Assembly: GCF_958979055.1 (NCBI RefSeq)
Contig: NC_084886.1
Span: 4,235,001-4,299,000, forward strand
DNA length: 64,000 bases
Reading direction: 5' to 3'
Source: Alnus glutinosa
Lineage: Eukaryota > Streptophyta > Magnoliopsida > Fagales > Betulaceae
The notes under the pieces were generated by a model that saw nothing but the letters and a program-made list of their open reading frames with translations, ran no database searches and was not told where the DNA came from. How positions within the stretch are numbered: the first letter of the stretch is position 1; each line of letters begins with the position of its first letter. A program made the translations under genes and the position numbers. Of the stretch, positions 12,887-23,800 are shown in pieces.

Positions 12887-14013
12887 TTAAAAATGCTGAG
12901 AGAGGGGCGTCATTTTGGGCATTCAGCAATGCCCAAAATGACGCCGTTTTTGACAATATATATAACCATCTTTTAGGTTTAGGTTTCATTTCCTCACCTT
13001 TTGTTTCCTCTCGCTGCCGCTCAGCCTCACCCCTCACCTTGGCCGCACACGTGCCCTCCCTTCCCAGCCCTTACTTCTTTCTTCATTTTCGTTCCCTCAC
13101 TGCGCCGCTTAACCCTAGAGTCCCTCCCTCCCTGCACCGCTTAACCCAAACTTCTTTCTTCATTTTCATTCACCTCTAACCTCTCACCTTTCAGGCTTTC
13201 ACGTTTCACCCTCAGGTCAGCGAGCGCTTCAATCCTCAAAAGGTTGGCTAGGTCCCACTCTCGTCCTCTCTCTTTCAATTCGTTTTTTCCATTCTCTCTC
13301 TCTCTCTCTCTCTCTCTCACTCGCTAGCTCCGAGAGCAATTAAGGTTAAAAATATGAACTGAATTTCAATTCCTAGCGAATCTTCTAGGTTTTGGTTTTG
13401 CTTCTCAAGATATGGAGTTTTTTTGGTGATCGCTCAGACTAAGACTCAAGGAGGAACGACGTACAAGGCATTGTTAGAAGGTAGGGGATGGAGATCCGAT
13501 GCTTCGCCCGTGGAAAGGAATAGCAAGGCATTTCAGGGAAATATGACTTTTCTTTTAGCGTGCTCAAGTTCTTCGGTGGATCTTTCTAGAAGAATTAGCT
13601 TTCTCTTGAACGCTTCATTTCGATTTATTTGGAAAAGGAAAAGAAAAGTGTTTTCTTTGAAATCGAAACATTTTTGTAATATTTGGGTTTTAGATTTGAT
13701 TGTATTTGGTTATTTATACTTGTTATGTTTTGTTTGTAATGTTTAGGTTTTGGATTTGTATTTGTATTTGGATTTTAGGATTTTGATTTGTTTTAGATTT
13801 TGGATTTAAAATCAGTCCAAAATTGGCAAAAACTGGCCCAAAAACCGGTTCAAAATGGGTTGAAAGCCCAAATTAAAAGCGGTTATATAACCACCGGTTA
13901 TTTAGTCAATAACTGCTAACAGACAGTTATAAAAATAACTGTTTTCGCCTAGGCGGTTAGCGGTTAGTTGTTTTAGTCAATAACCACTGGTTATAACCGC
14001 TTGTACACCCCTA
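12739..14013 (+). mobile_element. Non-autonomous hAT-type transposon, 1.28 kb
   Basis: The ends are inverted repeats: TAAGGGTGTACAAACGG on the left and, read inward from the right, TAGGGGTGTACAAGCGG. Flanks are 8-bp target duplications CTTTAGGG (12731-12738) and CTCTAGGG (14014-14021), differing at one base, as expected for hAT. Both subterminal regions are studded with CGGTTA/TAACCG units, typical transposase-binding arrays. The interior has no transposase; it has a perfect 18-bp hairpin, a CT microsatellite (about 13289-13318) and a GC-richer leader-like stretch (about 12960-13640) that could be captured host sequence or the 5' relic of the parent element. Confidence 0.8.
12906..12945 (+). 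repeat. Perfect 18-bp inverted repeat, 4-base loop
   Basis: GGCGTCATTTTGGGCATT at 12906-12923 is followed by a CAGC loop and its exact reverse complement at 12928-12945. It lies inside the hAT element and would form a stable stem in DNA or RNA. Confidence 0.92.
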
Positions 14014-14021
14014 CTCTAGGG

Positions 14022-14480
14022 TTGGTAATTTTTGACATGATCTATAAATCTGACACGAATCTAACATGAAATTAGTAGATTAAGGTCGGAGGGTCTGACT
14101 TATTTAATTAAAAAAGCTAGGTTAAAGTTGACCTATATAATGTTATTATACTCATACTTCAACACAACTCGAACCCAACATTCAAGACTGAGATGACCCT
14201 CGAAATTGACGTGAATCCAATATGAAATTAGCGGGTTATGGTTGAGGAATCTGACCCATTTAATTAAATAAGTCGGGTTAGAGTTGACATATATAGTCTT
14301 ATACCTATGTTTAGACATGCAACAAATTAGGACTGAGTAGTTTTGACACAACTCACGAACCCAACATAAAATTAGCGAATTATGGCTAGTTAATAGGTTT
14401 GACACGTTTAATTAAATGGATCCAATAATTAATTATGATCGACTTATATAAACTTATACTTCTTTATGGACACAGAAGCA
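14022..14480. repeat. Three diverged direct repeats, transposon-like
   Basis: Related blocks start near 14060, 14210 and 14350. Each has a TGAAATTAG or TAAAATTAG core followed by a TTTAATTAAA-type string and a GTTGAC or ATCGAC box. Sequence with the TTTAATTAAACGAGT string recurs at about 18080-18260. The pattern resembles decayed hAT/retroelement subterminal arrays; I cannot assign a family. Confidence 0.5.
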
Positions 14481-17400
14481 CCATTATTCTTTGATCAAGT
14501 CAATTGATCAACAATTTCTTCGCTGTGGACATACTGCACAATTTATTTCGTTAAGTTTTAATATTGATCTTTAATTATATATAACATAATGATTGTGTTA
14601 GATATTGCATCCTTGTTAGTGTATGCATGTCTTGCAGAATAATGATGTCATGATATTGAAAGAGAAAAGAAATTACTAGCCAGGACTCATGATGCTCTCC
14701 TGTATGATTAGATCATGTGCGTCGTAATCAAAGAAGTGCATTGGTAGCTATCTGCCCGTCCAGGGGATGATATATGTTGGAGGTGGGAGCTTTTTATTTA
14801 TACATTCTCTTTCCTCTACCCTTGGACAATAGCACAGGAGCCCTGGTTGAGCCTGACATGATCATTGATCACTTATAGAAACAAAGTGGAAACATCATTT
14901 TCAGCACTGTTTTCCATCTTTCCTATTCCATCCTTGTATTATTTGCCTCTCACAGACAACGCTCATATATATATCCTAGAGGTGGATTTACATTTTTCTT
15001 GCTCCGTCCTTTTCTTCTTTAATTCCGATCCCTTTTTTTATGGAGAAAAGTAAAGGAGAAATTTGAAATTATGGTCCATGATCAATACATATATATACAC
15101 CACCACCATTGATGGTGATCGAGAGATTATGAAACGATCGAGCTTGTCTTGTTTAAGAACCTTATTAGGATTCTGGCCGGTATCAGTTCCTATCTAGGGT
15201 TATTAGAGTACTCTCCAAAAATCCATCGATCGGACCCATTTGCTTCCTTTTGGACTTTGGTCGGTGAGGTAGATTAGGATTGATTCATTTTGACATGTTG
15301 GGTCTCTAACCCCATTGAACGTTGTGGTTTGAAACTTTGAACGTTAGGTCGATCGTGTACTTTTCTTTTTCTCCCATTGGATGAATTCCACTCCAAACAA
15401 TATGATGATGATTTTGTTGAAAACTATATATATATATTTGATGCTACAATGAGTATTGGGTTAATTATTCAATATCAATCGTACCTGCATTTTGTTTTTC
15501 TTCCAACTTCGGCAGTCTATTGGTTTCTTTAATCACAAGGCGCCAACAATTAATTATGAGTGATCTATACGACTTTGAAAGTGGCTATAACTTGTAGATT
15601 TTGGCTAAACCTCTTTTTTATGCCATATATGAACGCCGTAATCCCACTCACTAACTAAACTTTACTAATTCAACTTTTTCTATTATGGTTGAAAAATGTT
15701 TGGAGTGTACGTTACGATTTTTAATATAATTAACTTTCTTACTGATGTGGCGGTCTAAATTGTACTGCTCACATAAGCAACAAGCAATTTTTTATTTTTT
15801 ATTTTTTTAGAACACACAACCAAATTTTATTTGAGTAATGCTATACTTTAAACTTTAATTTTATCGGAAAAAGATTAAATTCCTTCAATATAGTCTATAA
15901 AAATGCCATGTGTCTATTTTTATGTTAGATGCACACGTTTTTTTTAATAGTAAGGACAAAGTTGGAAAAAAAACTATTAAGAAAACATGTGTTTTTCAAT
16001 TTTTCACATGCTATTAAAAAAGCATGTGCATCTCACATGCAAAGGAAAACATGTCATATTTCTAGACTTTCTCTAACCCGATTTGGAGAAAAATTCTGTC
16101 CACTTTTATCTCACTTTGATGATGCGGGTCAATTTACCCTTAATTTTGTTTTTTTTTTCCCCTAATAAGGGTTAGAGTCTCACATCAACAAAGAAATATA
16201 AAATCAAATCGTGGTTTATAGCATTTCCTATTAAATTTAAGAGTAATGCTAAAAACTACATTTTTATCCCATAATGCTGACGACACGACAATCTCAACCA
16301 ACCATTAATTGGATTAGTAATTGTTAAAAAAAATTAAAAAATTCGAGAGTTGTTGGTTTGGACTGTTACGTTAATATTGTGGAATAAAAATTTAGTTTAT
16401 AGCAATTTTCCAAATGGGTGATATGGTAAATATTATGTACGTGAATTTACAAATTGATATGACAGTATCACATCAGCTACAATAAAATTGAATTGCTTAG
16501 TTAATGGATGACGTGATAAATGCAATATCTATATGAACGGGCTATCACGTTAATTTGAAGTAATTAAAATTGTAGTAAAAATATCTTATATGTTGGGACA
16601 GTTTTCAGTACATGCAATACGAATGACGCGTTGAATGAGTGAGTGAAATGTGAACGTATATGTACATACATTAGGACCAGGCTGGGGGACAAATAAATTG
16701 ATCACTGTACTCGACCGAATGCATCCAACTAGAAATGTCAACTGGAGAATCCTTACATGTCTAAGCACAGTGACAACACAGAGATTATGGAAGCATGACG
16801 ATGACAGGCAATGGTCTACTATTCCATACATGATATATATGATCATTCAAATTTCGGATGAAACCTAGCCAACTAAAACATCCACTTCTAAGGGGATATG
16901 TCGAAAACAAATAAACAAATACATAAATAATTTTGCTTCAAACGTATGCATGTCCTCTTCAATCGATCGATCTTTTCTTTGTTTGAAAGAAGCAATAATC
17001 TTTATATATGAATGAACCGGTCGGCTGATCCCATATATATACCTAACTAAATTATTTTTTTTCGATAAATAGAAAAAAGATGAGGATACAGAAGATCCAG
17101 AACTTGCACTTCCAATATAAACTGACAAAACCGGCTTGTACGTCCATCATTACAACTCTTTCTCATTTTGTTAGAAATTAGTTAATATTGGTTACTAAAT
17201 TGTTTGATATTGTCTCCCAAATATATATATATATATATTGTCTCCCAAATATAACAGCATTTCATGGAGGAAAATAAGTGTTGCAGATATTGTGATATCT
17301 GAATAAAATAACGTACACCTTTTCCCTTCATTGAATGGACAAAAAAAAATAAAAATAAAAATAAAAAGAAGTCCCAACAACCCAAAGGGTAAATTGACTT

Positions 17401-18326
17401 GGCAGGCTTATTAATTAATGAGAACAATAATGTGCTAACAACCTTTACCTACAGAGGCCAAGCGGCCACACAAAGGCTTGTAGTTTCAACCTCCCATTCC
17501 GACTATTCTGACATGTATGTAGGAAAATGTGACCCCCCCCCCCAGCCAGGCTGACTTCTTGTACGTGCCCACGTTACACGTACTGTGTTTTTTTTTTTTT
17601 TTTTTTACTGGTAATTTTTTTCTTTACTTTATAATTTCTTCCTTAATTAGCCTTATTTTGTTTTCCTCGAGGCATTTTTTTCTATGCATTTGGCTGTCAC
17701 CAGCAAGTACTGTGTCCATATCAAACCTGCAGGACAGCGAATTGTTCATATCAAATCAAGAAAAGATGTAAGCTTATGAAGTATCAAGCACGACAGTTTA
17801 CCTATATTCAAAAAAAAAAAAAAAAAAAAAAAAGCACGACAGTTTACCCTGTTGAGACACTCCACATGAATTGCTGAAATTGTTTGGTGGTGCGTGATAT
17901 GTGGTGGAAGCTTATTCCACCAACAACTTCTTTTTTTTTCTTTTTTTTTTTTCTTTTCTTTTAAAAAAAAAAATCTTTTTGCCAATAAGTTTCACGCTCA
18001 TTAACTAAGAATGTATCTGTGTATCAGGTTTTGATCATGTTAAGATATGCTAATTAAAATAAATTTCAACTGAAACTCGACCCCATTTAATTAAACGAGT
18101 TAATATTTCAATATTAACTCGTTAATTTTATGTTGAATTCACAAGTCGTATAAAAAATGTCAAACTTTACGCTCAACAACTTAATTAATAGTCAAGCTTA
18201 TCTTTGAACATTTACTCTATAACATTAAAACCAAAACAATACTGGTAATGTTATGAGTATAATATGAATTTGAAACAAATGCTAAAACTATAGTATTAGG
18301 AAGATAAACACTTCAAGAGCCTCTCT

Positions 18327-18359
<33 letters not shown>

Positions 18360-18610
18360 GTGGGGGGAAGGGTTAAATTTATGAGTTTGAATCTAATTAA
18401 AATATATTGCATCGTGTATTCCAGAATTAAAATAAAAAACAATATTTTAATTAGCTGGTATATTGAGACTTGTAATAAACCTTTCTATGTCTAAGAGGAA
18501 ATATCAATGTATTCCTATAAATCATCTATGAATAATAATATTTATTTAGTAATGTCGACAAATTCTTAGAGCCCAAAATTTTGATTATTATTCTACATGA
18601 AATTTAATAT
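14481..18610. other. Intergenic with MITE traces, no gene seen
   Basis: No protein or RNA gene could be supported. The region has one MITE (16241-16410), a short duplicated block TATTGTCTCCCAAATATA at 17208 and 17238 around a TA run, a T run after an ACGTGCC motif at 17587-17606, and A/T runs at about 17810-17833 and 17931-17972. Confidence 0.55.
16241..16410 (+). mobile_element. MITE, ~170 bp, long inverted ends
   Basis: The left end GAGTAATGCTAAAAACTACA continues for over 40 bases as an imperfect match to the right end read in reverse, GAAAATTGCTATAAACTAAA. Both arms then carry a TTTTTAT(C/T)CCA box and a (G/A)ACG box. The centre is short. I could not define a target duplication, so superfamily is open. 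Confidence 0.6.
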
Positions 18611-18628
18611 TTAACACTTTTAGAATAG

Positions 18629-18810
18629 AAAAATGATCCCTACACTCATTTCTCACAACAGCCTCATAACAAACTGATATGACTGGTAATATTTTATTAT
18701 TTTTTTTACAAAAAGAAAACAAAAGAAAACAACAAAAATAATAAAATATTACCAGCCACGTCAACTTGTTGTGGGGCTGTTGTGAAAAATGAGTGTAGGG
18801 ATCATTTCTC
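18629..18810 (+). mobile_element. Mutator-type MITE, 182 bp
   Basis: Almost the whole element is a pair of inverted arms: GAAAAATGATCCCTACACTC on the left, GAGAAATGATCCCTACACTC read inward from the right, continuing through ACAACAGCC to a GGTAATATTTTATTATTTTT box near the middle. It is flanked by exact 9-bp direct repeats TTTAGAATA at 18620-18628 and 18811-18819, the duplication size of Mutator-like elements. The high match between arms suggests a fairly young insertion. Confidence 0.88.
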
Positions 18811-19347
18811 TTTAGAATATACTCCGACATATAAATTACCAGTAAATCATAAGTATAAGCCCAAAGTGATGTGCTGATTTTAACCAAGAGGAGAAACCGT
18901 TGAAGTTGGGCCCATTTTCTACATGGGATCAGCCGGGGCACTTGTCCAACTAAACTGACTCCCTGTGAGCAAATCTGGAAGAGTAATGTTATGGACTATC
19001 TTTTTATTATTTTAAAGTTGTTGGGGTTTTTGAAATTACTTATTAATCAAAATGTAATAGTGATACATCATAAATCCAATAAAAATTTTAAAAGCCACAT
19101 TAACTTTAAGAAAAAAAAAGAAAAAAAGAAGAAGAAGATGATCTCTTATATATCATTCATCGGGAACGGATTGATGTATCGAGACAATCATAATGGATGG
19201 GGATTAGGTGCAATGAAGTTGTTTATTACATTATTTAAGGAACAACTTCATATGAGAGGGCACTCAAACCTCGTTCTATTGGACATGATAGGTGCTTAAG
19301 TAGCTTGGGTTTTATCCATTTAGATTGTCAGAACATATAAGACCTAA

Positions 19348-19511
19348 GAGCATTCACAGTGGATTATGTAAAACCCACTGTAAATCTATAATACATAAGC
19401 AAACCACAAAAACACTCCTCCATTGGCTTCCCTATCCCAACACCAGTTTAGATTTGTTGAACATTTATGAATAGTGCAACGCTACATGAGGCGTTGCACT
19501 GTTCACATATC

Positions 19512-19543
<32 letters not shown>

Positions 19544-20207
19544 AATGATTGTTTCTCTCACTTTCTTCTTCTTTCCCGTCACTTTCTTTCGCTTGCCGGT
19601 AGTCTCTATAGGAAGTACAGGCAAGCTCATCATCGCTGGCTCGGGGGTTGGAGATCTCGACTGTGACGACTGCCGGATCGCCGGGCTGGTACACGTCCTT
19701 GTCCGTCTGGAGCTTCAGAGTCGGCCGGAGCTAGAGCGATCTAGCGAGCTCGTCATTGTTGGCTTGTGGATTGCAGATCTCGACGGTGACGACTACAGGA
19801 TCGCTGGGCTGGTCTTCAAAGTCGGCCGGAGTTGGAGCGATCTCGCTCCGGCGCGATTTGGTGAGCTCATCGTTGCTGGCTCGGGGTTGGAGATCTCGAT
19901 GTTGACGACTATCGAATTGTCGGGCTGGTCTTCAAAGTCGGCCGGAGCTGGAGAGATCTGGTGAGCTCGTCGTCGCTGGCTTGGAGATCTCGACGGTGAC
20001 TGAAGCTCAGCCCTCCATTTCTTCGTCCTGATCACGATTTTAACAAAAAGAATAAAAAAATATTAAAAATGATTGTTTTAATAAAATAGATAAAAATCTA
20101 GATAATCGGATGGAGGATAGTTTTAAAAGTGGTTAGCTAAACTAGCAAAAATTAGATTTTAGTTATCTAAAATAGATAAAAATTTGCATTATCCGTTGGG
20201 AATGCTC
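19348..20207 (+). mobile_element. TAA-flanked (PIF/Harbinger-like) element with GC-rich core
   Basis: Left end GAGCATTCACAGTGGATTAT, right end read inward GAGCATTCCCAACGGATAAT, flanked by TAA at 19345-19347 and 20208-20210. A 3-bp TAA duplication fits PIF/Harbinger (Tourist-like) elements. AT-rich arms surround a GC-rich core (about 19590-20020) made of about four diverged tandem units. Two elements with related GAGCAT ends lie at 34101 and 60896. No transposase is present. Confidence 0.72.
19626..20010 (+). repeat. GC-rich minisatellite, 4 units of 100-123 bp
   Basis: Units begin with CTC(A/G)TC..TGGCT at 19626, 19749, 19866 and 19966 and share GGAGATCTCGAC, GACGACT, GGGCTGGT and GTCGGCCGGAG boxes. 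One plus-strand frame stays open for 165 codons up to 19964 and repeats peptides like DLDGDDYRIAGLVFKVGRSW. No known protein family is recognised; the open frame may only reflect unit lengths and GC content. Confidence 0.7.
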
Positions 20208-20645
20208 TAAATGTCCTCTTACATGAGGCTACTACTAATTGTACCGTCCATTAAGCAGTTTCATTGCACGAGATCTGAAAACATCCTAACATATATCAAC
20301 CGTACTATTCATGGGCTGGATGGATTTTTCTCCTTGTTAAAGTTGGGGCTACGACATGATGTGGCCTTGTCCGGACCCGATCATTTTGGACTCTATTTCG
20401 CTACATGCTTTGGGTACCACCTGTCCCAGCCCAAAATTTGGATTCCTGCATTGATATGGGCCGAGGCTTAGTTGAGACTTTCCAACCCCATTTTTGGCTC
20501 CCAAGCGTATAGCCCAACCGAGAAGAGAAACCCCAAAGATCATGTTGACCAAGTTGCATTTTCTTTCTGGTTTGGTCCAAAAATAAAGTGGGCCAAGGCC
20601 GCCCAAAATTAGCCGACTGACCCAAAAAGGAGTAGCGCAAAAGTA

Positions 20646-20719
20646 TGGCGTCGCCCGGGTTCGAACCGGAGACCTTCAGTGTGTTAGACTGACGTGATAA
20701 CCAACTACACCACGACACC
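20646..20719 (-). tRNA. tRNA-Val (anticodon AAC)
   Basis: A 74-base cloverleaf reads on the minus strand. The acceptor GGTGTCG pairs with CGACGCC (one G-U), with A as discriminator base. The anticodon stem TCAGT/ACTGA encloses loop CTAACAC, giving anticodon AAC. The T arm holds GGTTCGAACCC. No intron. A TTTT on the minus strand at 20639-20642 can end polymerase III transcription. It is divergent from the RBD1-like gene, whose start codon is 134 bases away. Confidence 0.96.
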
Positions 20720-20852
20720 ATCTTGCTACAAAGTGCATCAAATTTTATAATAAAACTAATTCATTAGACTTTTTGATGAACATTATCTGCCGGTGGCAGT
20801 GGCACTACACAACTACAGTTTTGGAGAAGAACAAGGAGCTTGAGCGACAAAG

Positions 20853-23800
20853 ATGCTAAGCACAGGAGTGTTTCCACCACCCTGCAATTCAAAGTCTCTT
20901 CTCGCTCGTCAATGCACTACCACAACCTCCCTCTCAGTCCCACCCAAAACCCACCTCTCTTTGGTACCAAATACATTCTCAACTGGTTCGCTTTATGCAG
21001 TCTTTTGTAAAAACCACTCCTTTATCTCTTCCTTACCGCAATTCCAGCAAACCCATCTCGCTTTTCGTGTCTTTTATCAACGTCAAGGTTGTGGGTTGGG
21101 CGTACGTGCTTTGAATAAGCGTGGGACAGGTGACGTTGGGCACATGGAAATGGATGGCTTTGATGATGACGACGAGTTAGATGATAATGATGATGATGAT
21201 GATGACGAGGGGGAGGTGGTGGATGAGGATGAGATGTTATTGCCTTTCGAGAAGATGAACCAGTGGCTGAAGAACAAGCCGCGAGGGTTTGGTGAAGGGA
21301 AGGTATTTGACACCTCTATTGAGGACAAGCTGCTTGAAGAAATGGAGCAGAGTATGCAGGCACAGGCTGCTAATGTCAATAAGCTTAAGAACGATCCCAT
21401 ACCGCCTACTTCCATGAAAAACGGTCCCAAAAAAATAGGTCAGTCATTGTTTTGACTTGCGACTGAGTGAATTCTGTACTTTGCTTAATATACTCATTTG
21501 CTCAAATGTGTTTTGCCTTGCCGCCATTGATTGTTTGTTGGAGAAGCTGTTGGGTTTTATCTGATTGTAATGTTTGTACTGCTAGAATTTGTTATATAGC
21601 GGTGATGTTCTTGGTTTCTATTTCTCTTTTGGTTTTTAGTAATTCTTGCTTACTACTTTATTCTTGGGGAACAATATAACCGTAAAGATTTACACTATAA
21701 TTCCCCATATGTCATAGAAATGCATATAGAAGGACATTCTATAAATACATATATGTCAACCTGTTATGGAGGCTAGACTGGAGTGGGCCCGAATGGTAAG
21801 TGGAAAACAAGAAGTTCAAGTCTTGCTCAAACTATTCGTTCATGGGTAGATAGGTCGTGGGACCAAAGATTGCAAAAGAAAAGAATAAATAATACCATTT
21901 CAAGTACAAGCATTGCTGAGAAATGTGGTTAGCCGCCTCAGCTTGCCACTGTCGATGAACTTAAGAAAATAATTCATCTAACCCAATTACAAAGAGGCTT
22001 TTATTTTCTCTTCTTACTAATAATAATGGCAAGCAGAGCTAATCTATCCTGTTACCCTTATTTAATAAATTTAATTGTATGACCAATCATTATGGGTGTA
22101 TTAGTACAAGCTCATTTCAAAGCTTGGCTGGTAATTCTTCAGCCACCTTTTATATTCCTTAGAAATCAATACATGATTTCGTCTTACTCTCTGTCCTCAT
22201 TACCATCATCAGTACATTGTCGTTTTCAAGAGACTATTGTTCCCTTTCCTTAGTTCAATACCCATAAGCTTTAAGAACCCTTCTTATCTGAAAATGCATA
22301 ATTTGTTCGTGTTGTTCCCACTGTATAATTTTGATGTGTGTGTAATTTTTGTATGATAGGAATGAATTCCCCCCACCTTTTCCTTCCCCCCCCCCCCCCC
22401 CCCCCCCCAAATTTATGCATCTCCAGTTGGTTGTATGGTTTTCCTTTTTACTTACAGAAATCATGTCGTCTTCGGAGTCTTCTACCTCTGTTGTTGCTTT
22501 CCCAATTAAGTTCATTGCACCCATTTTCTCAATTGTTTATGGAGTAGCATATTGGTGTGGAGACTGAAGAACATCTGTTAACACTTTGACAACATTGGGA
22601 TCTAGAACTGGAAATCACCATTCTTCTTCTTCTTGGTGCATTGCCTTCGTTGTAAAATTTATTCTCTGAATTTTCTCTACTAAAATTCTTGGCACACTAG
22701 TTTGTAGAGATTGAAGAGCATCTGTTTGATATATTGACAATGCAAGGTTGTAGGCTTGTAGCACAGTTCCTTTTTCTTGTATTTGCAGCTAATAGGATAC
22801 TGATGTAGGACAAGAATTCCATCTTGTTTTCGAGATGCTCTTATTACCGAGTGGGCTCGTCTTGATATCGGGATTGTTAACAAACAGGCTTGTTCAAGAA
22901 CAATCTTACCATCAAACAAAGAAGTTTACTGAAGGGTTATTAGCAAGTCGGGACGAAAAGGTTTTATCATCGGAACCAAACATTAGGTTCCGATGAGTAA
23001 ACTAATTTAAGCGGGACATTTTGTATCGTCGGCACCAAATGGACATGAGGATAACTAATATCTAGCGGTGGAAGTATAAAAGGAAAAGGCTATCGGCTGA
23101 GTCGATGAAAAATGAGAAACGACCGACGGGCATGAGTGGGAAATTACAGGCGGGACTTTTAGTACCGCTGAGAATTAATTAATTGGTCTATGATGTGGGG
23201 ATAAGATTGATTCTTTTACATCCATAACAGATATCATATTAATATACCAAATCAAGAAGATTTAAGCAAGAAATGAAAGGGTCAACTACTAGATGTCGTT
23301 CAAGAAGGAAAGAAGAAACTATTGACGGATTGTGATTTGGAAGATATTTTGCATAATAACTTTTCCTAAATTTCCTGATTCTCCTTCTAGAGGATTCTCA
23401 TATTTAGATTGACGTTATCGTCAAGAATTATCTTAGTTATTATATTTTCCTTTCGTTTATTTCCTTTCTTAGAAGATTTTATTCTTTAGTAGCCTTATGA
23501 TCTTTCTATATTTCGGCTTATGTAGCCACCAAGAATTTCCATTGTTTTTTTTTTTTTTTTGGTTTTATTTCCATTCCTAAAATATGTTATCATTTTGTAG
23601 TTTTAGGGTTTCATTATAAATTATGAGCAATTGTAATGGAATAAACAGTTCAGTTTTTGCCATCAATAATATTATCAATTTTCTCTATCAACGTGTGCGT
23701 TGATTTTGTGTATTAAGAACACAATTTTTCTTTCACGTTTATCGTTTATCGCTTCTCTCTACGTCAGATACCCTCAAATCTGTGATATCAGTCACTTTTT

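Noticed and set aside
19467-19964. 165-codon plus-strand frame as a real gene
   Set aside because: It lies wholly inside a TAA-flanked transposon-like element, starts in a poly-T tract, and repeats because of a DNA minisatellite; kept as a repeat instead.
22430-22567. Frame MSSSESSTSVVAFPIKFIAP as an extra exon of the RBD1-like gene
   Set aside because: It lies in intron 1, follows an acceptor-like CAG, but has a stop soon after and no link in phase to exon 2; could be an alternative exon but nothing supports it.
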